Assembly (NCBI RefSeq): GCF_031143425.1 | Contig: NC_090438.1 | Location: 777,925,138-777,989,137, forward strand | DNA length: 64,000 nt | Source: Pleurodeles waltl | Lineage: Eukaryota; Chordata; Amphibia; Caudata; Salamandridae | Direction: 5' to 3' | Shown here: positions 1 through 9,913 of the stretch, in pieces | How positions within the stretch are numbered: the stretch's first letter is position 1 | Layout: every line of letters starts with the position of its first letter | Translations under genes and position numbers: made by a program | The notes under the pieces: model-generated | What the model was told of the DNA's origin: nothing | The model's database searches: none | Seen by the model: only the letters and a program-made list of their open reading frames with translations

Positions 1-114
1 CCTCATTCTTTTTGTTTGTGGCGTTACCTATGTGACGTATTTTGAAAAGTACAGTGACATCATGTGATGCAAGTGTATGTTGACATTCAGAATGTGTTCT
101 TTCCTCCCCCATAG

Positions 115-1221
115 GTACAGACCCATGTGGTGGCAGATGACCGCATCTGTTTACAGACCCCCTTGTAGATCTGGACACTATGGAGGAACGTCACATCACT
201 ATCACCTACCGACTCAATAGAGCTACAAACCATGACCTATGTGCATTAATGGATCCTGTTCTGAAGCAGGCCCATCGGAATCAGCATGCCATCCCTACAA
301 CTGTGCAAGTGCTATCTGTGCTCCATTTTTTTGGCCACAGGCTCATTTCAGGTGACAGTGGGCATGGCTGCAGGGGTCTCACAGCCAATGTTCAGCCTCA
401 TCCTGTCCAAATTCCTGGATGCCTTTGTTCACCACTTGCAGACTTATGTCCAGTTTCCCCAAAGGGCTGAACTCACCACCATCAAATCCCCATTCTATGC
501 CTTCGCTAATATCCCCCACGTGATAGGTGCCATTGATGGAACTCACATAGCTCTTATACCCCCTAGAGTGAATAAACAGGTGTCTAGGAATCATAAGAAC
601 TATCACTCCATGAATGTACAATTGGTGTGTACTGCTGATCAGTACATATCACATGTCAATGCCAGGTTCCCAGGATCAGTCCATGATTCTTTTGTCCTGA
701 GAAACAACAGTGTGCCACACATGATGGGACAACTACAAGGGGACAGAGCTTGGCTCATAGGTGAGTGTGTATGACACTGGATCAGTTACATAGCTGACAG
801 GAAGGCTGTATGCAAGTAAAGGCAGTTTGTACAAGTCCTCTTTCACCCACTTTTGAAGGTGATTCTGCCTACCCCAACTTGTAATGGTTCCTGTCACCTG
901 TGAGGAATCCCAGGACAGATGCAGAGAGGAATTATAATGAGGCCCATGATCGTTCTAGGAGGGTGACAGAGTGCAAGATTTTGGTGTCTCCATCTCTCTG
1001 GGGGATCCCTGTGCTATGTCCCTGACAAGGTGTGTAAGATAGTGGTGGCCTGTTGCATGCTGTACAACTTGGCTGTGAGGAAAGCTGTCCCACTTCTGGA
1101 CGAGGAGGGTGCCGACCAACCAGCCCTGCAACCTCAGAGAGGGGATGAGAGTGATGGTAAAAAAGAAGAGGGGGAAGATCTCAACTCCAGGACCCAGCTA
1201 ATCCGGCTATACTTCCAGTGA
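115..1221 (+). pseudogene. HARBI1-like transposase nuclease (DDE_Tnp_4 type), broken
   Basis: A degenerate PIF/Harbinger nuclease, which cuts and rejoins transposon ends in the nucleus. Exon A begins after an acceptor at 113-114, and a start codon at 180 opens the recognisable helical N-terminal region. A frameshift near 325-335 moves the frame to one open until 774. The first catalytic aspartate is in GAIDGTH (about 526-546), followed by the conserved NHKNYHSMNVQ stretch. A donor at 761 (AG|GTGAGT) and an acceptor at 857-858 define a 98-bp intron; joining them in phase 1 gives GDSAYPN, with the second catalytic aspartate. Exon B ends with the typical VCKIVVACCMLYN helix (about 1030-1070) and an acidic tail stopping at 1221. 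Between 965 and 1020 the frame is lost, and the motif around the third catalytic residue (E-R-x-F-G) is missing. The protein is therefore nonfunctional, although the family identity is clear. Confidence 0.88.
761..858 (+). other. 98-bp intron in the Harbinger nuclease gene
   Basis: Donor GTGAGT at 761 and acceptor AG at 857-858. Removing the interval restores the conserved G-D-S-A-Y-P-N stretch across the junction, which supports it as a real intron. The nuclease gene of the second element (minus strand, 34809-34712) has an intron of the same length at the same codon. Confidence 0.75.
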
Positions 1222-1516
1222 CCCTAAGGTACTGTTCAATGATGCTGATGTCTTCACTGCATAGTTACAGTCTGTCTCATGTAATAAGTACTGTGGTGTC
1301 TTTTGTCATTGACAATGCTAAATCATGAGTGAAGTGGCATGTGCCAGGGAACCCAGTATTAGGTACAGTGTGACATACTTCCGACACTATAGTGTGTTGG
1401 ATACCCTCCTGCAATAAAAGTGTGATTATGATAGTAACTGGCTAATGCATTTACAATCACAATTGATCTCTCATATTGATGAAGGACATACGATTTGAGT
1501 GCACAGGTGTATTTAT

Positions 1517-3359
1517 TCAATGATAATATATACATAGGTTTTGGGACAGTGAAAGAGAGTGGGCGCATGGTGAAAAACATACTGAGGTACATATGCTCAG
1601 CTGTTGGCTGCACTGGGGTTTAGTCCATGTGGCCATTGGAAGATGGTGTGATGGCAGTGCCATGTCAACAAGGTAGCTCAGTGGCACACAAGGGAGACAG
1701 TTCAGGGCAGAGTCACTTCCTGGTGCTCGGCTGAGGGCATGTTTGTGAAGGTGCAGCTGGGCTGCAGGGGTAGGGGTGCTTGTTTCCTGTGAGTCCTCTG
1801 GCAGTGCCACCAGTCCAGTGGATGCTGCAGATGTAGATGGCAGGGCAGAGTCCTGGCTAGTGGTTGGGGTTTGCAGGTGAATGGAGGACTCAGGCTGGCT
1901 GTGGTACTGGTGCTGTATCACCTCTGCAATGGTGTCCATGGTGGAATTGAGCTGTTTCCATTGCTCTATGGCCTCGTGGTGGTGTGCTATCTGCAGCCTC
2001 TGATTCTGCTCCAGGGCGGCCAGGAGCTGGCCCATCCTGTCCTGAGTTTGGTGGTATGCTCCCAGGAACTCAGATGTCACCTCCTGGGCTGCTGCATCCA
2101 TCCTTCTGGGCCATTGATGCTCTCCCACTGACCCTAGGCCCCTGTGCCTGTGTACCCTGCACAGGTCTGGCAGTCCCACTTGCAGTTGGCCCTTTATCAT
2201 CCTGTCTGTTGGTGGGTGAAGACTCTGGCCTCTGTACATGTGGGCAGCCAGTCCGTGGCCGGGAGACACTGGTGTGGGGTCGTTTGACCAGAGCTGATGA
2301 TGGTGGTTGTGTGGTAGGGGTGTCAGTCGTGTCCTGGGTGGGGCTTCTGGAGGGTGGCAGTCCAGGACTGTGGGATGGACCAGGGATTTCCTCTGTGTCC
2401 AGACATCCCTCTGCACTCTCCTGAGTGGGGCATCCGTCTTCAGGTGGAGGGTTGGCACTCCTTGACGTCTCCGTCCGGGTGGCATGGGTGGTGGTGCCTG
2501 TGTGTGGGAGAATAGACATGTAGTGTGTCCTGTAATTTTTCGGCAATTGCTGCACTGGTCTGCACTATTTTATGCTTATATTCCCCTGAAGTGGCATGCA
2601 AGGTCCCTTCATGTACATTTTGGTGCATTTATTGTGGGGGGGTGTGAAGGTGCATTGTGGGTACTGTAGTGCCACTGGGATTCCATGCAGGGGTAGGTGA
2701 CTGTGCACAGGGGGTTGGATGGAGATTTGTTTGTGGGATTTTGGGCATGCAGGGAACTTGGATGTAGGTGTTGTGGACTGGGCAGCGGATGGGGTCCTGG
2801 TGGTGGTGAGGGGATGGGTTGATACATGCAATACAGGTGTGGTGAATATAAAGATATTGTAGTTGACTTACCAAGTCCAGTCCTCCAGTGAGTCTGGTGA
2901 GGCCCTCGGGTGCAGGATAGCCAGGACCTTCTCCTCCCAGTCGGTGTATTCAGGGGGAGGAGGTGGGGGACCACCACTAGTCTTCTGTACGGCGATGTGG
3001 TGCCTGGATGCCATAGACCGAACTTTCCCGCACAGGTCGTTACAACTCTACCGGATGTCATCCCTTGTGCGTGGATGGTTTCCCACTGTGTTGACCTTGT
3101 TGACTATCGTCTGCCATAGCTCCATCTTCCTGGCCACGGGTGTCTGATGCACCTGTGGCCCGAATAGTTGTGGCTCGACCCTGAGTATTTCGTCCACCAT
3201 GGTCCTTAGCTCCCTCTCTGTGAAGTGGGGGTCCTTCGGGTGTGCCATGGTGTGTGTTGTGGGTGGTGTGTTGTAGGTGTGTTGGTGAGAGTGCTGTTGT
3301 GTGGTTGGGTGTGTGACTTGTGTGATGTTGAGTTCAGTGTATGCGTTTTGTGTTGTCAA
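1517..3359 (-). pseudogene. Myb/SANT-like DNA-binding protein of Harbinger element 1, broken
   Basis: This is the second protein of the element. In this superfamily the Myb-like partner binds transposon ends and helps bring the nuclease to the nucleus. Exon 1 (3359 to 2872) encodes a Myb/SANT-like trihelix region with FTERELRTMVDEILRVEP and LWQTIVNKVNTVG, then, after a frameshift, a Pro-rich stretch and WEEKVLAILHP. It ends at a clear donor (G|GTAAGT, donor bases 2871-2866). Exon 2 starts at 2497 after an acceptor AG (2499-2498). It encodes a Ser/Thr/Pro-rich linker, then a predicted coiled coil (MGQLLAALEQNQRLQIAHH and on, about 1960-2060), and a low-complexity tail stopping near 1517. At least two frameshifts are needed to connect these parts. 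The homologous gene of element 2 has the same donor position. The intron is about 370 bp. Confidence 0.78.
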
Positions 3360-3789
3360 TATCTGTCATTCTATTGGCGTTGCAAAGGATTGTGGGGTGT
3401 TTATGTGAGTGTTTTATAGTGTTCTGGATGTGTGTAAGGTGTGTGGGTTTCAAACTTGCCAATGTGTTCATTTGTTGTTTGTGGGTCCCATTGCTGGCCA
3501 TGGCGGTCTGTACCACCAATGGACGTTCAGCATTCATTGTCCGCCAAGCTGATTTGAGCATCATCATTTGGTGGGAGGAGGATTTGTCTGCATGGTGGTG
3601 GCAGGGTGGAGTGTACTGCCTTTCCGCCGTCATTGGCCCTGGCGGCGGGTGGAGGTTGCAGGAGTTTTGGAATTTTATATTTTTGGCATCATTATTCGGC
3701 AGTGTGCAGTCCACTGCCCCTGGCGGTCCTTCTGTTCACTGTCGGCATGGCAATCGGCAGTGATTACCTCCAAGTTCATAATGAGGGCC

Positions 3790-4116
3790 TATGTTTCTCA
3801 CACTCCCCGAAGCAGTACTAAATGCACTGTTGCTGTTACATAATGAAATGACACACATTCAATTTAAATAGAATTTAAACAGACATCCCTTCTACCTCCA
3901 CACCTGGGAGGCATTGCTTTGAGAAAACAATGGTGTAGCTTGTTAGAAAAGATCCAAAACCCCATCCATAAGCCCATCATAAGCCCCTAATGTAAGTGTA
4001 GGTTGTGGTAGTACTAAATTATATTTAAATATGAGGATGCATGTGTTCTCTACAAAAATAACTGTGAAAGAGGTAAATAATATTGGCATGTGAATGCTCA
4101 TTCTTTTGTGTTACAA
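3790..4116. other. Unassigned stretch between element 1 and ERV A
   Basis: Moderately AT-rich DNA with no open frame, repeat unit or transposon end that I recognise. Confidence 0.5.
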
Positions 4117-4223
4117 ACTTCTTGTTTCTCCAGCTTACATTCTTGCAACTTATTTTTGTCCTGTTTTTGCTTTTTACCTTTTGCCCTCATGTCTTTTAGT
4201 TAGGTAAATACTCATTATTTAGT
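4117..4223 (+). repeat. Inverted copy of the ERV A gag start region
   Basis: Read on the plus strand, this stretch aligns base for base, at roughly 80% by eye, with the minus-strand sequence of about 7925-7785, which is the leader and first codons of ERV A gag. Landmarks shared in order are AACTTCTT, TTTTTGTCC, CCTTTTGCCCTCATGTCTT and TCATTATTTAG. Both copies contain the candidate ATG of gag (here at about 4189), but this one has a stop four codons later. It is therefore a second, oppositely oriented proviral fragment abutting the main one. Confidence 0.7.
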
Positions 4224-4344
4224 CTGTTCCCATGGGGAGCAGGGTCAATAATGATTTGAATATGGCTGGGTCCAATCTGGGGTGGCATGGTGAACAAGAA
4301 AACACTGGATTAAACCCAGATCTGTGACTGGGGGTGAGTGTTTG
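4224..4344. repeat. Fragment of a ~316-bp repeat family, fused to the end of ERV A pol
   Basis: This piece, from CTGTTCCCATGGGGAGCAGG to AAACCCAGATCTGTGACTGG and a little beyond, matches 39047-39152 closely, inside intron 2 of the third Harbinger element. There the unit is repeated with a ~316-bp spacing. Its presence here truncates the retroviral pol frame: the minus-strand open frame 4727-4245 runs from reverse transcriptase directly into repeat-derived codons. It contributes no known function. Confidence 0.7.
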
Positions 4345-5169
4345 AAAACTTTTAGCACCTTCCTTACACCTTTCTCAATGTGATGTCCAAAGTAAAATAC
4401 TTCTTTCTTACAGTACTGCAAATTGGTCTGGGATACTTTATGTTCCTTCTCAGCTAAGTGGTTCAAAAGGGAAAATATATCTCTTCTGCAAGCTTCTTGT
4501 ATGTTTGACGCCACCAATAGGTCATCAATATATTGGATCAAAATTAAATGATAGGGCAGCTCCAGAGACTTCAGATTCTTCTTCAGAATCTGATTGAAAT
4601 TGACAGACTCTCCGTATACCATTGTTGGACTCGGTACCATGTCAAAACATGACAGCAAACTGAAATGTGAAGAGGAATTGGCTTTCCTCATGCAACAGTA
4701 TGGAGAAAAATGTTTGGCAAAGGTCAATCACAGTGAACCACTCAGCTTCGCATGGAATCTGAAACACTATCACTGCTGGATCCAGTACCACATGACAACA
4801 AGGAATAACCATTTAATTGATTTTCTATTGTCTTGGACAACGTGGTATTTTCCATTGGGTTTCCGCAGTCCCATAATGGGAGAGTTACATGGACTCCCCA
4901 TTATTGTTTTTCAGTATCCCTTGCTCAAACATAGAGTCAGTCACTAGGGTAATTCCTGCAATGGTTTTAGGTGTCATGTTGTATTGTGGGATTCTCAGAT
5001 ACTCCGCATTTGGCTTTACAGTTATCCGTAAAGGCTCAACACCTTTGAGGAGACCTATATCTTTTCTTGAAAAGTCCCAGACTTCAGGTAATATTGTATC
5101 TCTCAAATCAGTGGGCAAGTCATCACTTGTCAACATGGAATAAAATGTAACACCTAAGGGTTGATTCAC
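4345..5169 (-). pseudogene. pol: Retroviral reverse transcriptase remnant (ERV A pol, 5' part)
   Basis: Minus-strand frames 5169-4885 and 4727-4345 together cover the fingers and palm of a reverse transcriptase. The first holds LLKGVEPLRITVKPNAEY and the second the catalytic box YIDDLL with downstream SLLNHLAEKEHKVS and VFYFGHHI, all typical of retroviral RT. The first palm aspartate is visible in FTVIDL between the two frames. A frame change around 4885-4727 breaks the gene. RNase H and integrase are missing: the coding sequence stops where the unrelated 4224-4344 repeat begins. Confidence 0.82.
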
Positions 5170-5339
5170 AATTTTGAATGCTACATCTTCATCATGAGTC
5201 TGTGTCTCAGTGCCTCTCAGAGTGCAATAGATAGAGCAGTTGAGCTTCTACAATAAGTCATGCCCAAGCAGACTCACAGGACTTAAATCACACACCACAT
5301 ATTAGTGTTTATATTCAAAGGACCCTATTTTTATAGGTA

Positions 5340-5520
5340 CTGCTTCCATGACGGGGTTGTGCATTGTTTATTTGCAACACCTACAACTCAGATTCTTCTT
5401 CGAGGGAGGGGTAGGTTGGGAACCTCTGCTGTTCTAACAGTAGAGCGAGTAGCACCAGTGTCAACCAGAAATGACACAGGATGGCCATTAACGTTACCAT
5501 CAACGTATAGACCACTCTAG
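5340..5520 (-). pseudogene. Retroviral aspartic protease remnant (ERV A)
   Basis: The minus-strand frame reads LVDTGATRSTV around 5465-5435, the D-T-G-A active-site signature of retropepsins, which cleave Gag and Pol in the maturing particle. Upstream residues (YVDGNVNGHPVSF) have the usual strand before the active site. A stop interrupts the frame shortly downstream (near 5390). It lies between the gag zinc knuckle and the pol frame, as expected. The flap region is not clear. Confidence 0.72.
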
Positions 5521-5559
5521 TCTACCTCTAGGGACGTGCCTCTCAGGCACTGTCATTGG

Positions 5560-7836
5560 CATTGATTCGAATTGTAATCCTCATCCATCGGGATCATGGT
5601 GCGCTGATTGACAAAGGGGTTAGTACTCACACTTGGGTCCTGATTTAAATTGGATCTGGGAACATTTGTTCTTTGTTGTAGCATCGGGGTTTGTGGAATC
5701 TGCATTGTCTGTCTCTGGGGCACTTTAGAACTTTGCATTCAGGGTTTTTGCATTTGCGGTGATAAAACATGACTGTTTCCCTGAGTCTGCACAAATCTAC
5801 TATTCTGCATCTGATTTTGACCATTCATATTTTTTGGGTTAAAGTGACATTCTCTTTTCCAATGGCCCAACTTGCCGCATGTGTGACACAGATTAGTCCT
5901 TTTCAAAGTCATCAGATCCACAGCTGTACTTGGGTCTATTGGAACACCTCCTCCTTTACCCTGCTGTGGAAAAAACATTACCTTTTTGCATCATTGGAAC
6001 TCCTTTCTCATACACTCCCTGCATTACACCAACGTTCCCTACAAACTATGGACTCTGACTCCATTGAGCAGTTTTTATCTGCACTGTCAACAGCTTCTCC
6101 TTCAACTATTTCTGTTTCAACTCCAGTTCATCACTGCAATATTTTGCATGTTGCAGGATCTCACCAATCAGGTAGTTCTGCCAACAAATCAAATGCTGCT
6201 GAATCATGTTAATTACGTCTGGCTTAAATCCCTGTACAAATCAGAACACAAAATGTCCCATGTCTTTCGCCTGAATAGTTTCTGTAACACTGAAATCTCT
6301 CATAATAGGAATGTATTGACTTTTTATTTTCTTGAATTCAGTCAATTCTCAGCCAATCCACATCCTTAGGGGACACCTTTGTTTTCATAAACAGAATTTC
6401 CTTATGATACTTTGCTATCACAATTGGAGATGGAGCTTTTGTCGACAGATGTCTCATAGGTTCTTTCTCAGGCCAGTCAACAGCCAATTTGCAGTCAGCC
6501 CACAAATCACTTGGAACAACAATGTCAAGCAATGTATTTAAATCTTTCCACAAGAGTTTAAAGAGCTTCACAAATTGCTCAACCTGTCTGTACCATTCCA
6601 CAGGCTTCTCTCTCTACTTTGGAAAACAATTTGTAAATGATGCACTGTCACCCCTACATGAACATATCATCCACCCAGGACTTCTTTCATGGGAAGCAGT
6701 TGTACATCTTCCTCACTCTTAGCTGCTCCAGCCAGAGGCAGCTCTATTCTCACTTTCTTCCTGGAGTCCTTCTTCTTTACCCATCGTCCTTCCTATCTGT
6801 CTAATTCACTCCACTATTGAATATAGCTAAGTCATTTTTTGATCTGTAACTTAGTTCCTGGAGGTCTCATGTTTGTAATGTTTTGATCTGTAAAACCGAA
6901 ACGATAATTTCTCTGCAATGCTTCAGACTTCTTCGAATCTACTTCATATTTCTGGGCTAAATTAGCTAAACTCTCAAAAGCTTGTCCTGCACGTTCTGTA
7001 ATATCTTTGCACATGAACAATAGTTTATCATCCCTTTAAGTGTCTAATGGGGCTAAATCAAGAGTTCCTAGTATCATTTTATTTAATTCCAATTTTATTT
7101 TGGATACATCCAATGTTCTTTCTCACCCTGGGGCTTGGAATACTTCATTTGTAGTGTTTAAGCTGTTTAGCCAGTCATCCAATTCTTGAGGAATAAGGGT
7201 AATCTTCTGTTAGGGGTGCTACCATCAGCATTCAGGTTATTTATATTTTTTGTAGGAAAAATGTTGGCAATCCCTCAGGAAACCCAGCACTGGGTGAAAA
7301 TGCTTTTCGACTTGTAGTCGGGTTCGCATTTGAAGTGCGTGTAGGGTTTATCTGTCTCTGGACTGAAGGAAGTCTTCTGATTGTTGAGTCACTCAAATAA
7401 TTGTGATTAATTGGGATATTTCTTTCCATCGGAACAGTAGGAAGAGCCAAAATATGCAAAATATTTCCTGTCACTCCTGTACCATATAATTGAACAACAA
7501 GACCTATTGTCACAGGAACCTTTAGTGCATCTGGGGAAGTTATAGTATTTGGGTTCTGAGGAATTGTCATCCCTAACCTCTGTCCTATTGGATTTGCATT
7601 TTGTTCTACTGATGCGGTAGGTATGTCAAAAGTCTCATTTCCATTCTCTCAGTTTCCTCTTTTGTCTGGACAGTATTATATTGTGGTGGAAAATTAATTA
7701 GTAACACTTTTATGAAATCATCATCTGAATTACTCTCACAACTGTCACCCTTATTCACATAGATAAATTTGCTATGGGCAAATGGCAATTCTCCCAATGA
7801 GCCTAAATAATGAATATTTATTCCACTGTAAGACAT
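5560..7836 (-). pseudogene. gag: Retroviral gag remnant (ERV A), matrix to nucleocapsid
   Basis: Structural polyprotein remnant that would form the virion core. The candidate start at 7836 opens a 76-codon frame; further pieces follow at 7570-7241 (Pro/Asn-rich), 7020-6832 and 6601-6338. The 6601-6338 piece contains a capsid-like EWYRQVEQFVKLFKLLWKDL helix. The 5978-5739 piece holds a textbook zinc knuckle, CHTCGKLGHWKREC (C-x2-C-x4-H-x4-C), in a basic Asn/Gln-rich setting, as expected for nucleocapsid. Several frameshifts and stops separate the segments. Start choice rests on the inverted copy at 4117-4223, which preserves the same ATG context. Confidence 0.8.
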
Positions 7837-8430
7837 GAGGGCAAAAGGTCAAATACAAAAACTGGACAAAAAGAAGTTGGAAAAATGTCACCTGGTGCAA
7901 AAAGAAGTTAATCAGAGAGGGTAAAAAGTAGTTAAAAAGAGAAGGGTTCAGCATTGCAGAAGCTCGGTCAAGAGTCTTCTTAGGGGGATACGATTAAGCC
8001 GGAGCCACACTCAGCAAAGCATGGGGGCAGGGGGTAAATTCAGAAGTCTGTACCTTTCCAAGTCCAAAGAAACCTGCTCCTTTCTGCTCGCTAATCACTC
8101 AACGAAAATCCTAGTTAATGTCACAAAATCAGTTAGGAAATGCCTCTCTCGATCACACCACTTTAGCAGCATCTTCTCCCACCTCACGGTGGAACTTGCA
8201 ACAATACTGTGTCTTCGCAAGACAGTCCTGCGAAGGTAGCTGTCCTTGGTCTCTTGTACAGAGATTGTAACATGTATGAATAGGGACAGTCACTTCTCTT
8301 CTTGATCTCTCCAAGGTTGCTGTCTCAGAGTAAGACAATAGCACATCTAGTTCCAAATTAACATTTCTCAGTGTGGAATAAATGCAATTAAATGACAGGT
8401 TAGCAAAAAAGGGAAAACAGTTTCTCACGT

Positions 8431-9303
8431 TATGGAAGATTCAGGCTTTATCAAATCAAAATAAATCAGTATTTCAATGGCATATTTAATTCATGTTATA
8501 CTGTGCACATTTACCTTTGCATCATTAAACGTCAGTTACATTTCTCAGTTTAACTTCATGTTGCAGTTTGTGTTAATCACAATACATTCTTAACACATGC
8601 AATTTAATATAATAGATAACTAAATTTCTCAACATTAATCAATAAAATTTTTAATACACATGTTACATAACTGTTATCGTTTTAAAGGTAAGCACTCAAA
8701 TAGCAGGAGGATGGTTATAAAATTATTATAAATGATTACATTTCAAGTAATAGGATTATGTCACACAGTATATTTTCTACTACTACTACAGTGAATGCAC
8801 TTCATTATAGTATTTGAATACATCACTTTATGTTTAGTACACTATTTATTCACATTCTATAGTTCATAATATGGTATCCAGAACAAAAGATCTCACCTTC
8901 CTATTTTCAGTTTTACAGTGGGAATAAATCCAAAGTGGAAAGACCCTACTTGCACACTATATAAATTTTTTTAAATTGTAATTTTTATTTCATTTTTCTT
9001 TTTGGCAACTTTCATAAAGTATATGTTTCGTAACTTCTGCATTTTTATATTATCACCAAAACATAGACATTGCATTAACACAACATTAAATAACATTTCT
9101 CAAATTTCCCATCTGCACAATGTCATTAATTGGTCTTCAAAAATCACAGCTCCATTTGTCCCTTCCTTTTCACTCTCAACTCTGTCACATCACTCATACA
9201 ACATACCACATACTCTACAACCCTCAGTTTGGAAGTATTGTACAACCCCACACTGACGGAGTCCATTCATCTTTCTCCTTCCGTTGTGCCATTACCAAAC
9301 TGA
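8431..9303. other. AT-rich stretch, no gene seen
   Basis: AT-rich DNA with short open frames only. It could contain the degraded 5' LTR of ERV A, but I found no paired LTR copy, no clear TG...CA ends and no primer-binding site. Confidence 0.4.
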
Positions 9304-9913
9304 GGGCCAGATTACAAGGCTGGTGGTCCAAAAACCACCAGCTTCCCGGTGTGTCTCAGACCGCTGTGGCTGTGGCAGTATGGCCACCACATTACGAGGT
9401 TGGTAGGCAGATGGGCCAAGCTCCCGCTGTCCCCGCCGGGATCTCAGATCCCGATGGGCTGATGGCGGTGCAGGTTGCAATCAGCCAGGTTGGCGCTAAA
9501 ATCAGCGCCTCCCTGCTGATTATAACCTTGTTCTCAGCCAGCCTTTTCATGATCATACCACCACCATGAAATGGCTGGCAGAGAACAGGTGCAGGGGGCC
9601 ACACGGGGGCCCCTCCACTGCCCATGCACATGGCATGAGCATTGCAGGGGTCTGCCTGCCCAGCACCCTCGAAATGCGAACTGTCTGCTGTGTGCAGACA
9701 GTGCGCATTTCGAGAGTGATGGTGCCCCCTTCATGTGGCAGCATTGCTGGCAGCTCTGTTATGAGCCGGCAACAACGCTGCCAGCTCTTTTCCACTGGGC
9801 CGACTGTCAGCCCAGTGGGGGGTTGGGGGGGGGGGTCGACTGCATGGCAGCGATCACCACAGCAGGAGTTTGGCGGATGGGTGTTTCCGTCCGCCAAACT
9901 GTTAATCAGCCCC
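9304..9913. mobile_element. Harbinger-type MITE, GGGCCTCATTA family, copy 1
   Basis: About 610 bp. It starts GGGCCAGATTACAAGGCTGG and ends with the inverted counterpart (GTTAATCAGCCCC). Internally it has the GGCGGTC/GACCGCC-rich composition shared with copies at 14687, 16272, 27653 and 48379. At its centre (9668-9714) is an almost perfect hairpin with 21-bp arms (CTCGAAATGCG... / ...CGCATTTCGAG, one mismatch). It contains no coding capacity. The outer sequence resembles the ends of the Harbinger elements here, so mobilisation by that transposase is likely. Confidence 0.75.

Larger units (their letters stand above)
1..3789. mobile_element. PIF/Harbinger DNA transposon, element 1 (left end outside window)
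   Basis: Two convergent gene remnants lie here: a HARBI1-like nuclease on the plus strand and a Myb/SANT-like DNA-binding protein on the minus strand. This is the usual pair of PIF/Harbinger elements. The right end is placed at 3789 because the sequence there, read on the minus strand, is GGCCCTCATTATGAACTTGG, closely matching the ends of five MITEs elsewhere in the window. The left end must lie upstream of base 1, because a splice acceptor at 113-114 implies an earlier exon. Stops and frameshifts show that the copy is dead. The same gene order recurs at 30041-36068. Family assignment is firm; the exact right boundary is inferred from the terminal match. Confidence 0.82.
4345..8430 (-). mobile_element. 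Endogenous retrovirus fragment ERV A (leader, gag, protease, start of pol)
   Basis: Minus-strand remnants occur in retroviral order: leader (about 8430-7837), gag (7836 to about 5560), protease active site (about 5490-5440) and reverse transcriptase (5169-4345). The gag zinc knuckle and the RT box YIDDLL identify it as a retrovirus-like LTR element. The RT style and single CCHC box suggest a gamma/epsilon-like lineage, but that is inference. The rest of pol, env and the 3' LTR are absent at this site because the sequence switches to an unrelated repeat at 4344. No convincing LTR or primer-binding site was found in 8000-9000. Many stops and frame changes make it inactive. Confidence 0.8.

Noticed and set aside
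1871..2424. Plus-strand frames opposite the Myb-like gene of element 1
   Set aside because: They overlap the minus-strand coding remnant, which has a family match; the plus frames have none.
4594..5143. Plus-strand frames of 117 and 84 codons
   Set aside because: Antisense shadows of the ERV A reverse transcriptase.
8000..8980. 5' LTR of ERV A
   Set aside because: Expected by position, but no paired copy, no defined ends and no primer-binding site were visible, so it was not annotated as an LTR.
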